Origin: Heterobilharzia americana
Lineage: Eukaryota; Platyhelminthes; Trematoda; Strigeidida; Schistosomatidae
Reading direction: 5' to 3'
Length of the DNA stretch: 64,000 bases
NCBI GenBank assembly: GCA_944470555.2
Contig: OX104127.1
Span: 113,364,741-113,428,740 of the forward strand
Shown here: piece by piece, positions 45,681-59,300 of the stretch
How positions within the stretch are numbered: the first letter of the stretch is position 1
Layout of the letters: each line of letters opens with the position of its first letter
Program-made: the position numbers and the translations under genes
Notes under the pieces: generated by a model
Seen by the model: the letters and a program-made list of their open reading frames with translations, nothing else
What the model was told of the DNA's origin: nothing
Database searches by the model: none

Positions 45681-47226
45681 TTTCATGTTTACTAGTAATC
45701 TAGCACTGCATTGTATGGCTAGGTGCTAAAGAAGAGTTTGCTGGAAAGTCTCTCTATTGGATACTGGAGGAAACAGCGTTGAACCTTCAGTAGAAAACAA
45801 ATTTCCATAATGATAGGCACCAACAATCATAAAGCAACATGCAGAGCTTCCAAAAGATTAACTCCTGTTAGCTACCAGAAAAGAATTTACTCAAATTAAT
45901 TGGTTGTGTGTTCTCGTGGCGCTTTAACACTTATTAACACTTTTTAGTCTTGTACTGAACCACTGCAAAAGCTGACGGTTCCACATAAAAGAGAGTTAAT
46001 GCGTAATTTACACCGTAAATCATGAGTAGATCATGTGTGAGGAAACGATAACACACTAAAGTATCCAGGAAAAATATTTGATATATGAAAGATTACTGTC
46101 TCAACTCTGCTAAAACGCTGTAACTTAAATCTCAGCTATTCCGCAATACACAGCTTTAATTGGCTACTACTGACTACTCAAACTGTAGTGTAGGTTGTGA
46201 TGATTATTCTGCCATATTCGTTGTGTCTTCCTCTCATTTCCTGTGTTTTGATAGCATGATATTATCGAACTTAAATGATTACATTTTATTCTAAAGATAT
46301 AAAAAGCTAAAGGCTGTTCAGCATTATTCAACCTTTCATTCTCAAACTTTTGGGGATACTGTAGATAACTAGGGCTAAAACTATTAAAACAGTCATTCTC
46401 AGAAAAGATTGTTTCAATTTTGATCCTGAAAACAACAGACTAGTTCATGCTATTCAGGAACATATTCTAGTTTTAGTGAGATGTCATCATTTGCGTTCAT
46501 CATTTTGAGAAGTATAGACTTGGATACATTTTCGAATTTTGGCTATTTTAAAAACATTTAGAAAGTGAAAAGAATTTAACTGCAAGTACATTTTTTACTG
46601 AAACAAAGTAAATCAGTCAACAATACCATAAATGAACTTCTGTTCATAGTTCTACAGATGTGAAAGTTTATGAGTTCTTAGATGATTATATGGTAGTTAA
46701 CTAGCAAAATAAAAGTAAAAAAAGTATCTTCATAAAATTATTTTATTTGTGGTTAAAAATTAATTCACAACAGTGAAAAATGTATATTTTACCCCAACAA
46801 ACGGAAGAATAGGTGAATAATTATTTGAAATTGAAGCCTTTTCCTGACATGTACTTTATATCCCCAAACCGATAAACCTACACTTGAAAATATGTAGCCA
46901 AATTGTGATCAAGAAGTTATGACAGTTCTTGAAGGCAACAGAAATAAAGATTTTTCAGGTAAGTTGAAGAAAAACAATCAAACAACTAAGATGTACATAA
47001 AAATATGCACTTATACTCATCAACCCAATACACAAACGTAGAAAGAGTGACGGGAACAAACGATATGAAGTAATAAACATTTCGAAACCATTGGAAGTTG
47101 AAAATTGAATATTATTTTGATGGAATAAAATTAGTTTCCGAACTTTCTGAAAGAGGGACTCTCTCTTGTTTATCAGTTGCTAATGTTGAAAGCTTTTTCA
47201 ACATTATATCTTATTGTTCGTAGAGT
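45681..47226. other. 3' flank of arrestin-like gene
   Basis: AT-rich sequence containing the possible minus-strand poly(A) signal. No other feature is seen. Confidence 0.5.
46742..46747 (-). promoter_or_regulatory. Possible poly(A) signal of the arrestin-like gene
   Basis: TTTATT on the plus strand reads AATAAA on the minus strand, about 480 nt after the stop of the arrestin-like gene. Support is positional only. Confidence 0.2.
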
Positions 47227-47391
47227 TTAAGAAACTGCACACCGACTATCACGTTTTAATTTCAAGTATTCAGGGTCGAATAAATGATTTCCTTCACCCA
47301 AATAACGCATTTTATAGTCTTTTGCACGTTGTTCCACTACAGAAATCGGCAGGCTATAAGCTATAACCTTATGTTTATCGTGAATAAGAAC
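47227..47391 (-). CDS. Arrestin-like gene, terminal exon 7 with CaaX end
   Basis: This exon starts after the acceptor CTTTTTTAG, in phase with exon 6, with VLIHDKHKVIAYSLPISV. It contains 54 codons and a TAA stop (47227-47229). The final residues are RDSRCAVS; the last four fit a CaaX prenylation box. A reverse-strand AATAAA at 46742-46747, about 480 nt past the stop, is a possible poly(A) signal. Confidence 0.8.
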   Translation of the reverse strand, partial: VLIHDKHKVIAYSLPISVVEQRAKDYKMRYLGEGNHLFDPEYLKLKRDSRCAVS

Positions 47392-50300
47392 CTAAAAAAG
47401 TAATTGTAAAATTAGTAGGCGTTAAACTATTGATATTATTATTAATTATTATGGTCATTCAATAGTTGTAAGCTTTTCGTAAAAATTTTTCTGCCTCATT
47501 AGTTAAGCAAGATAATTCTAGGTAGGTGAGTGGAGATTTCCTCGCTTGTTTAGGTGAATTCATTCGTCTTGAGTCAATAAAACTGTTTCAAATAATGACG
47601 CGGCAGTTACTGCGTGCAGAGAAAGCATTTTTTCAGGTACTTAAAAACATTTGGGAGTAAGGTGAGAATATGGAAGTTATCCGAAACGTGTAAGTTGTAG
47701 GCATTCTACACTTCATACAGTCTGACAAGAGATGAAATTGCCAAATTATGTAAATAAAAGTGGTTGTTTGTGAGGATTTATTAGTTACAAAGCAGATACA
47801 CAAAACCTACTGGTATCACTCGGAAGATCACTGGGAATGTAGGGTAATTGAACATCTGCTTCTTCCTAGTTAGGGACTGTTTAACAGTGTGCACCAATGG
47901 GCATAGGAGAAAATGCACCTACAGCCATAAGATCCCGGCGGAAACACGTTCATTTGTTCAGTTGCAATATGATGGTTCATATTTTTTCACTTCTCTCAGT
48001 CTGAAGTATAACGCAGTCAACATCCAATGCCATTACGAAATTTTTGTGCTTAAAATTGATGGTTTCGTGGTCGATCAAGAACAGGAAAATGTCTTTGCAC
48101 CGTTTAGGAGCCAGCTGTGTTCAGACTATGACGAAAAACTATGTGTTTGTTCTGCCCCTCGAAAAAGTATTCTATTTCTTATGAAAATTGGGTCGTTTAA
48201 CTCACTTTTGCATGTTAGTATGATGCAGATGTTTTCTTGGAGACTGAATACTGATGAATAAATCTCGGTGTCAAATTAATTTTAAAATTACAGATGAATT
48301 TCTTTGGCCACACATTCTCCACCATTATTGTGGTTAGTTTGGTTCCCTATACTTTTGTTTCTTTTGCGCTCAGTCATGCCGAACAAATGTTTAGTTAGGC
48401 CACGTTTGTACTGGAGAAGAAAACAATTATGGAAACTAAGATATTGTGTGATTCAAGTTGGTTTTCTGAGAGCAGCCTCCGATTGAACCATCCTACTTCT
48501 ACGAACCAATATACAAGTCTACTAGATTATGAAAAGGCTTTTTCATCTACCCTTATAGCTATAAGTCGATGAAGACAGGTCAAACACAATGGCCAGTAAA
48601 AGATACAGTGAAATTATTTCACACCTGAAAAAGTCACTGTTGTGGGTGAACGGAGGTGATACTTTTGTCTATGATACAAGCAAGATGAACTTCAGGACTC
48701 CTATGACCGTCCAATGAATTACACTAGTCATGAGACATTTAACATGTAAGAAATAATCAATGATGACCATGGTAATTGCAGAAATGAGTTTTGTGATCAG
48801 ATGAGACATATTTGGCGCAAAATGCCATCATGTTGGGCGAAGAAGAAGAAAGGAATGTTATTTTAGGCTGGTTGTGTACTGAAAAGCAGTCATAAGTTGG
48901 TAAGAAGTGGATAACTACTACCACAAGGTTTCCAAAGCTAAGCCACATATTCATAGGTTATTTTCACTAAAACTGACTAGGCAGCTGGTAAAATTTACAC
49001 AAGACCAGGATACAAAGTAATGCATAAAGTTGTTAATCCGCATACTTAGACTTTAATGGCTTTCTACATTATTATTTATCTTTCAGATGCGTAAAATTTC
49101 AAATTATTACCTTGGTCGACGATTGCTTGTATGAATAAAGCTAGCTGAATACTGCTTTTTGAGGTTGCTACTTTTCTTCTAACAGAAACAACTTAATAAA
49201 CGTATTTACTTAGTGCCAGTAGTATTTAACTTTTCCACAAAAAATAAACTATTATGTCAACCACTTTATGTTTTCTGGGCTAGATTATGATACTTGAAAT
49301 ATTAAAGCTCAGAAAAAATCTGGTCTCAAGTTTCTAATAGTAAGCTATAAGTTTTTTCCACTATTTCAAAGTATTCTCAGGAAGATATTATGATAATCTG
49401 AACGCAGAAGAGTCATTTATTCAAGTTCTGATTTTCATTTAACTTACCCTGACGTAGTATGTAATCTTGAGTGCTTCTAAGCAACTCTGTGGCACTGAAT
49501 TGACAGGTATGCCTAGAATTAAATGACAGCCAGCTCTACGAGCATCCCTGGGTAACTCCTTGTAAGAAATATCTTGTAGTGTTCTTTGAGATTGATCTCC
49601 CGAATTCAATGATTCACAAGATACACGGAAATCACGATAGTGGTTTGGTAAATGTTGTAAGTCAGAGAACAATCGTCCACTTTCAGCTTCAGCTGCTTCA
49701 GAAAATGGTAATGGAAAGTTTTCAATGAAAGTAGCCTTGTCAGAATGTGCATCAACAAATACATTAGGAGGATATTTTTTCAGTTTATATAACGCCTTTG
49801 TATCAGAGACTTTTAATCCAGGTATGTGAAATATACGAAGTAAGTAGGCTTCAGCATAACGAATACCAGTTGGGTCGTCGGTAAATATGTAAATATTGAT
49901 ATCATCAGAGTCCTGTAAAACCACACTGTCGATCTGAAAGTAGAAAATTAAAATGGAGATTAACTCAAGTTTATAGACTGTTGCCAAAAAGAAGAAAATT
50001 CAAAGCAGAACAATATCACTTCGTTTAATGAGTGAAATCCAGCTTATTGCATCGCATCTTGATAAACTAGTAGGCGAACAATTGTGCTAAGAAGATTACT
50101 CAGTAACTTTATTGAACAATTAGTGCTATGTGAATTTTCCCGAATCGGATGTTACTTTATACCCCAACATAGATACAGACTGTTTTCGTACAGTAGCGAG
50201 GTCTACTTTGGTTGATTAAAATTATGTTTTTAAACAGCTGTCTGCACATGCATCCTGAATTATGGCACCTATTAATGTACTGCACTTCGCAGCTTCGAAT

Positions 50301-53300
50301 AAAAATTATCTATATGTGACGATATGGATTACCAAATTGACCAGTTTCCGTAGCCTTTGACACCTGAAGTACTTTGAGCAAGGCGATCTCTACGAAAGTG
50401 TGTCTTAAAGGTCCATCTGTATCTTCCAGTAAAATTAAAAATACTCCCCCCCCCCTGAAAAGATAGATGATAATTCATCTATATATGGCATAACAGTGTG
50501 CACTAGTGGACTAGTAAGTAACCAGTCACTTTTAGTCGGTTGTTTTGCCACTGTGCATACGTTTCGGATAAATATTTTGATGGTTAAATCTCTGACATCT
50601 GAGAAGCCTGTAACTTTTTTTGTTGACTGGCAGGGTGACTGTATCGGTACTTCAATCGACTGTTCACTAACTTGCATTTTAATATCTGTGAAACTCTTTT
50701 CTAATCACTGTCTTCCGTTTGCCTAGGAACTTAACATTTCTTAAGAAAATCCAAACTTACGCTTCTCAGTAAACCTTAATTTATGAAGACATATTTCTGA
50801 ATATTTAATCCCTTGTTTTACTACGCTGAAGGACTGCTACTTCTCCCATGAACTTCACCCCTTTTGTTGACATCTGTTCTGCAAATGATGATTGACTTGC
50901 CACTCTATGACATTATTTTCTCCAATTTTATGCACGTATGCCGGATACAGTTCTCGTAAGGAATTTATGACCTGGTGTTAACCTCGAAGATTTTATTCAT
51001 ATGTCATACCTCAATATATATTTCTGGTGCCATAGTTAGCCTAAGAAATAATGATGTCTTGAAACCACCTTTCATTTTCGAGTCCCTATGAAAAGCAAGT
51101 GTTGTCTTGTTTCCTCCAATATCCTAAAAATACATTCTTCATAACCTCCTCTGTGTGAACAAAGCATCTTACTGTTTACCCATGAATCAGTAGGTACAAG
51201 GCAAGTCATGAGTAAACCCCCTATCCAGTCCAAGTCATAATCTTCGCTTTGATTTTGAGTCACTCAGTGGTCAACACAGTGCAAGAACAGATCAGTTAAT
51301 TTTCCATTATTGCAGTCATTTCATTTTTCTTTAATGATCAAACGTTAGTTGTCACTTTGAACATGCAGTTACTCTTCTGATGGATTTTTTTAATTCGAAA
51401 TTTGTTCTGTACTTTGTGGCTGATGTTTGTTTTTTAGGTGCAGATCAATTACAATAGCATTGTTACTTGTGAATGATACAGTCGATACCAGAAACCTCAA
51501 TAAATATCTGTCATATCGTCGTTCACCTTTTATATCCCAGAGGACGAAACAATTTCAATGCAGTTAAACTACTATTGGTACTAGATGATTCTGGAAATTT
51601 TAGATGTTTATATAAAGTTTGGCATTTCTAACCAAAAAGTGAGCCTACAGTGGAAGCACCAAGGATGTGGCATTGTCTGTTTCAAGTTGCTTGGAAAAAA
51701 CAGCTTTCAGCCTTGTCAGAGTCAAATAGGAGAAATACTCTATCTAAATCAAAATCTCAGAGCTTAGATATCTCGAAAGAATGTCATAAGTAGTATTTTA
51801 GAACTCTAGCAGATGCGAATTTAGAATAAACCACTCAGGAGTAATGACAATAATGAATATACGATGAACAATAATTTGTTTCGGTGGTTGAAGCGACACT
51901 TTTTTTAAAGATACAAAAGAACCACTTAACCTCTTAGGCTTAAGATATTGACTGCCAATAATAGGGACAATGCTTATTACTCCAGCGAAAAGAATTTTAA
52001 TATATACCCCTAATTTTGTATAACTTCCTCCTGATGTTTGGCTATAACCTTAGAATTACTTATCATTGCTGTTTTCATGCCGTTGATAGTTTTTGTTTTC
52101 CCACTGCTGTGAGAGCTGAGCTGTCATCGGCTGTTAAATCTTTTAACCTAAATGTTGATTAAGTGTTGTCAAGTTCGGTTAGGAATATATATATTCACCA
52201 TTGCTGTCGACTGTTTCGACTGTTGTTGAGACATTAAAAGCTCTCTGGCAATGGTCTGTCTTCTCTTCTTGTCTTCAAGTGTCGATGGCATTGTTGTGGT
52301 TGACGTTCCCATTAGCGTTTAGAGTCATTTCGTTTACGCACTAGGTTTCTATCGCTAGTAGACGTTAAGTTGCACCACTGGCCATAACAAATTTATGTGA
52401 ATCCTGCTCAAGATTTGAATGGGATATTTCACAAATATTGGGCGCAGAGTGAAAAATTGGCATTAAATATAAGTTATATTTGGGCAATTTTTAGCGTGTT
52501 TGAAATAATAGATTCCAATTAGGAAGTTCGGTCCCAGCTTCTTCAGGGAAATGTCAAACACACTGAAATTTTTTCCAAATATAATTTTTTTATAATGAAA
52601 ACAACTTATTTGTCTGTGCTTCGACTAAAAACTCTTGTTCTACAAGCACCTTAGCTGCTGTAATCAGTTGAGGCATTTTTTATATGGTATTTATGATCAA
52701 AATTTGACCAATCAGTACAGATGACTTTTGCTAATAACTTGCAACCACATGGATAATAAACTTACGCTTGTTCCTTAAGAATAAATTGTCAAAGATTTTA
52801 ATGTCTAAAATAATTTTGGAATGTAAAATATTTCAAAACTAAATAGAAGTACAGTGTTATATAAAACTTACTTGAATTAACATTTGCCTGTTCTGCATTG
52901 TAAATGTTTTCATAATTGCTGGTATACGATCACCATTCGATAACTGATGATCAAGTGGGCCACAACTAACCACCTTGAAATTTAAATTCTTAGAATTGAT
53001 AGCTACTGATTCGTTTTCTTCAGGATGATTAAGTCTCATTGTAGCATAGATAAAATACCTATAGGAGTATAAGAATATTGAGAATAAATAGATTTATTAG
53101 TTACCTAAAAGTAAAAGCTTTTACATCAGGACATTTTTAGATAGAAGCGAATTCATAAAAATACATTTAAACGAGTCATTTAGTTGTACTTAAGTTCGAT
53201 ACTTTCATTCAAAATTTGAAAATGTTCTAATGGTTTATCCTCTTTGAAATTTCATTGCAACCGAAAACTATCAGACTAAATGTTAGTAGGGTGATTTAGC

Positions 53301-56300
53301 TGGTTTAAGTAGTCTAAACTAACAATGAATAGAGCGATGTCAGTGAACAATTATCCTGAGTACCGGTGGGCATTTTGTCACTAGCCAAATGTCAGTTAAA
53401 GTGAGCACCCCCTAACAGCTGTTACTATCTCCTAAGACTGAAGTTGTCACTGATATATCACAACATTTTCTGTTATGAACAGGAAAACACTTAGTTTACT
53501 TTAGTGTTTTAAAGTGATTCAGAGCAGAAATGATGTGATAACTTACAAATGACTCAAAGACATTATAAGTTTTGTGTTCTACTTTGACTGAAGCATGTTC
53601 TCTAAAAATGTGAAAAGTTTAAGGTTTCTTACTTGAACAGAAATATGGTCATATAATGTTGACGAAAAAGAGGACATTTTGAAAGAGTTGTTCACCAGTC
53701 TTCAATGCAGACGGCTGTTTGGATTATACTGACCTGTAACTTTCAATCTCACCTATCGACGGACTTATGGGAGAACTGCTGTGCCTAGTACTCACAGAGA
53801 TGCTCTAGTTACAATTTACCATAGACATCTCTCTTTAACAGCATGAAATAACCTTGTTTAACAATAGCCTATATTAGATTTCTAAGTTACCATACTATCT
53901 ACAACTAAACATCTCATAGAATGTTGATTCAAAACTGATGTCTGGCTAAATCATTTTCAGATTTCAAAGTTACTGTAAGATGCTTGCAACATGAAGGGAA
54001 AACGCTTGAGAGATTAAATGAAATGATTTGTAAAGAGTCGCTAGGACACCATATTTACAAGCAAATGCATATCACAAAAGATGATACTGAGGTATTCACG
54101 CTTATTGTCAAGCGAAACTAAACATATCCCGGAATATACCACTTAAATTACTCTAGGTGTTCATGACTGCCAACATTAATACTTATACAACATCAGTTTG
54201 AAGTAACCTATGAAATCAGAAATCTCTGGGAAGTCGTTAATTTCAACAGAACAGCTTCTCAATTGCTAAATCACCTTTACAAATCATAAAAAGCATTAAA
54301 TAATAAGAAAGATATCCAGTGTATGGTTATAATGCACAAATATCAACCCTTTTTGTTCGCTTTAAAGTCTACTTCAATGCAAAAATCTTTATGAAAATTT
54401 TAAGAAATTTGTTAGAAAGAACAAAAAGACAACTGAATGGTCATTGTTTTCTATACAAAAAGTCAACTAAATATTCTTCCGCAACCTTAGTCCAGGATAG
54501 TTTCATTCATAATTCATTGGTCTTTCGCTAACCTTTGTCAGACAAAATGTGACTGGTAGTTTATTATTGTAATATAAGCCATGGTCGAAAATTTTCTTAT
54601 TAGCATCTTTTTGGTCCATTATTAACCGGTTTCTGGGAGGACTATTTTTGTGTATAATTCTTTGCAATTGTCGATCTAGTAAAAAGCTATGTAAACAGCT
54701 ACGTTTTCAGCTAGTTTTCACCTTTTCCCAAATTGTTAAATCTTGCCTTCCTGTCCTTGTTTTTCATCACTCACATAAGTGTGGGGACAGTGTTTTAGTA
54801 ATCACTATTCAGTGTCGTACACTAAAGTACTGTAGGTGTATGACAATAGTTCCTAATTCATAGACTACTGATTAAGAAAAAGCTCCCAGTCAAGTCTTAT
54901 TTGATTACATCAAAGTTAATCTCTGTTGAGATAAATCAGCAGATAGCTGATACGCCAGTTACGTCAGTTAATCTTAAAAACAAAGTGTGAGAACTCTTAT
55001 CCTAAAAAGGAAAAAGCTCATATTGCCAGCTGACTAGTTATAATGGACCATTTAAATTTTTCCTTCATTTTGTGGGATGTTGTACTGCAGCGACAAAATA
55101 GTAAGTGAAACAACCCATAGAAGTTATGTCCAGCTCTATTACTATATACTGGTGATTGACTTTTTCATGTCTACGTGTATAAATTTCTCAATATTTTGCA
55201 ATTTCTGGTCCGGAAGGTTATAACTCTCTGAACGCATTTCAGTCAGTTATATTATTGCCATTATGTTGTATATAGACGTCATCAAACAGCCTAATTTCGT
55301 GCAGTCCCGTTCATACTGCACAGCGCATTGTGAGTTCATTTCGACATACATAGAGTTTAACCTTACCTGTGCACGATTTCTACTTCACCTGATATGCCAA
55401 CTTTTCCGCGCAATAATATAGACGGATGTGCATTACCTTCAAGTGGAAATGCGAAGGGAATAGCATGATCACCTGGTGCAAGTAAAACAGGTCCGGTATA
55501 TGGTGAAAAACATGGATCGCTGAAATCAGCTTCTTTAATTGGAGACTGCATAAATTCTGGTTGTTGGTAGGTAAATTTACGTAGCGGGGCTCGTTTTCCG
55601 ATTGATTTGTCATCGGATAGTACGGTGTATGATATTGGTATACGTTTCTAAAATAAAATGACTGAAGATTAGTTCGATGCAAAGCTTACATGAAATATGC
55701 AAGTGCCTCTAACAAAAGTGCCTTGAATTAGGAACTGTATACTTGAGCATGATAACCTTTATAAAAGCTACAATGTTAGTTTGCAAGTTATTGACTTATA
55801 AAACGATGGAGTGATACAGTACTAGGCACTTCGAAACAGGGACAAAAGGTGTTTTCACCTTATATAATCATCTAACTGGAACCCAATATCAGCCAATACT
55901 TATTAACCACCAAGAAATTGACTAATGATATATTCTTTCAACGTATTATAGCATGGATACGATATTGGATTGAGATTTAAAATATTTCACCTATTCAGAG
56001 AAGTAACTTTCTGTTTCCTTCAAAAGTTATGATGTGAGCAACCTAGATGGGTCATAGAGTGAGCAGATTTAGTGTACTCGAATGTCAATCGTCTCTACTT
56101 GTGACAATCTTGAACACGCCATCTGCTCAACATACCCGCCTATGCACTTATTTCTTATAAACAGTCAACTAACTTTCAAAGCACATAGGTAACGTGTTTT
56201 CTTATCATAAGCTGGTGTGGAGCAGTGAGTTACAGGATTACTTGGCCTATAGTAGTTGGCAACAATGAATGTACAATGTTTTTATACTCAAGTATATAGT

Positions 56301-59300
56301 TACTAAAGTTCATAATTTCACTGCTACTGTTCAAACTTTGGTACAATGTTTTGAAAACCTTTTGTTAGTGGAATAACTAAATATCCGTGCAGCAGCCAGA
56401 AATGTAAGCTAATGTTAAACTACAGAAATGATTATTAACTGAGCGTATGCACTAATCAATGTTTTCTATGTTTTCTATCACCTTGTTATAATGCTAATCA
56501 CCGTACTTTATTGTGGTAGGTACAACGAAAGCTAACAAGATGTTTTAGTTTCAACCTTCCTTTGGCTAAATTTGAAAACCACCCTTGTCGGCAAGAATGG
56601 TAGATTTCGGTTCCTGGGGTATTTGTGACTTCATCTTCTATACCTTATAGTTCACCGTCATTTAACAGCTAACTTATGATGGCAGAATAATGGTTACGGA
56701 ACCGGTAATGTAATGTTTGACACTACCAATTAGTAAATGCCATAACTTACAACTCCTGCCTTATAAGCAAAACAAGTGAACAAGAATACCGAATACGTTA
56801 CAATATTTACCCAGTAATGGGTATCCTGTTTATTGTGGTTTGTTTAAACAATCAAAATGAATCGAATAATAGGTAAGGAAGAAGTGTAACTATAACAATT
56901 TACCTCCATATCCTGTTTCTCATCTGCAGATAACGTTTTGGTGATCATTTCAACAGTAACAGTTAACGTCTGCAGCTTCACTGGCTTCTTAGTCATAATG
57001 TAAACAACACCACGTAATGCACCACCAGGAACTACAGCTGAGTCAAGTAAGCGTAGTATAACACGATCCACGGAATCATTCAGTGTACCAAACTGGTTGG
57101 ACACACTTACATATTTCTGCTCAGGCGTGTCAGTCAAATCCACCTTTTTAGAAATAAAACTGTCATTATATCTAGGTGCGGATTGACATACAGGAGCAGT
57201 ATGCATTTTCACTGCAAATATGTATAAAACAAATAAGGAAGAACTTGAACGACACAAGAATGAGTAAAAATAAACTGAAAAGTTCATCGTATCTCATTTG
57301 TACATTCCATTGACAAATTCTATCTTACTCAGCGACATAATAACAATTGGGGCTATGAGCTAAAGAATACATCGTAGACATTGAACTTAAATTTTTCATT
57401 GCCTTTTATTCACACAACTAAGTGTAAGCTACTGAATAGTTATAATCAGTAGCATATCCATTATCAGTTTGACTATCTGGGATAGACGTAGTTTGGCAGA
57501 CTTGTATTGATACTGGGTTATGATTGAAAATGAAGTAAAAATCTGAGCTATGGCGGGATTTGAACAACCGACCACTGTTGGTTGCCATTTCAGGAAATGC
57601 GGATGAAAATATGCAACTTTCATGAGCTATAATGTGTAGCAAATAAATTCCTAGTACAAATTATCAATCATGAATCCATCCGTAGATTTTAGTTTTTACA
57701 GCAGGGTGAACTTTATATGTAAATCACTATTGATGAAGACGTACAGTTTCCATTAAACTCTTTTTTAATAAAGTACTTCTCAACGACCAACTCTTTCCTA
57801 GGTTAGGTTCTACAAGTGAAAACAAGATGAAGAGAACTTCATCGGATGAATAAAACACAGCTTCAACTTATGGGATTAATTTCTTTCCATGCGCCAAATA
57901 TTTTCTACTTAGAGAAATCATTTTGCGACTAATTTCACCCGATCTTCGTTCATATAATCACAGGACTACTAGTATGCAGCGCTTCTGATTTATTATGGTT
58001 TCGATGATGGAATGTTATCATCCCTCTTCAGAAAACTTCCAGGTACTTAAATCTGTCGCCTATTAGTCAGTGGCTTTCACTTATTTCAATTTCATATCTG
58101 ACTGTATACTAAGAAGCTTTGACGAGTGTCTGATTCAAAAAATATGAATCAGTTTAACAGAACCACTTGTTTCTCCGTAAAGGCAGAAATATTATTTTTA
58201 ATCATAAATATATTCTGATAATTAATAATAACATGGTTTTAACCTGTTCCTATACAAAAGTGGACCGCGTTCTATAAAACAGTGAATATTTTTAAGTTGC
58301 CAAATACCCTAGAGCGATTGAATGACAATATCTTAAATAATCGATAGTTTATTTCATTTAATTGGCTAATGCCACACTGCATAATAAATTTTCTTACAAT
58401 AGTTTACTAACTTGCAAACTAGCTCCATCAAAAGTCAAAATACTAAGGTGTCTGAGTAAGAATTTGTGGCCTGATTCCAAAAACCTTGATAAACGCATTA
58501 GTCTCAAAGTAGAATGAAATAGTACTGTGTCATCATTCTATTTTCATTATTTCTTGGATAAAAGTAAATTTCATAGACAGTTGAATCATACTAAGTAATT
58601 TCGATAAAAAGCACATTTATTGTCACCTCATACATAGATGAAATAAAGTTGATGTGTTGTGCGGTTTAATTAAAGCTTTTTTGCATGACATTTCTTTACA
58701 GTTATATCAAGAAAATATTTTCACCGGAAAAACATTAAAAAATTTTATGGAATGTGAAAACTTTGCAAGTGGTCCGAGATAAAATATAAACAAGCGACTA
58801 GTAAAGAAAGCATTTAAGAAACATATGTACGAAATAAAGAAATTCAACCTACATGGCATGACATTTTCACGGATTTCACCTTTCACAAGATCCCTCCTAA
58901 GCTTCGGTGGTTTAGCATAAATTAACTGTACTTTCGGTTTATGGCTCATAAGCGGTGAATCTTCTATGCTGTAGTTTTTGTATGACTAGACATAAAAATT
59001 ATCGAAAAATTATCAATTTTATTGGGTTAATTGTAAATAAGTAGTACTAATTATTCAAATGGTCAAACACTTTAAAAAAGTGGTGACTAGTTTGTAATTT
59101 CAAGATGGGAAAATAGTCATAACAATAAACTTCACATGTGGAATAAACAAACTGGCATGATCAACAGGCAACTTAAATGACTTCAAGTAAACCGATACTT
59201 AGATATCGGTCCAACACATTATTTTGCACACTGACAGTTCTGTTGGGCATAGCCAAAAATATCCTAATCTCTGAAATAGAGGTTTCTGTTTAAATAATCG

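Noticed and set aside
57510..57640. Minus-strand GGTTGTTCAAATCCCGCC resembles a tRNA T arm
   Set aside because: The stem bases do not pair properly and no A box, anticodon arm or acceptor stem could be laid out around it. At most it is a SINE or tRNA relic.
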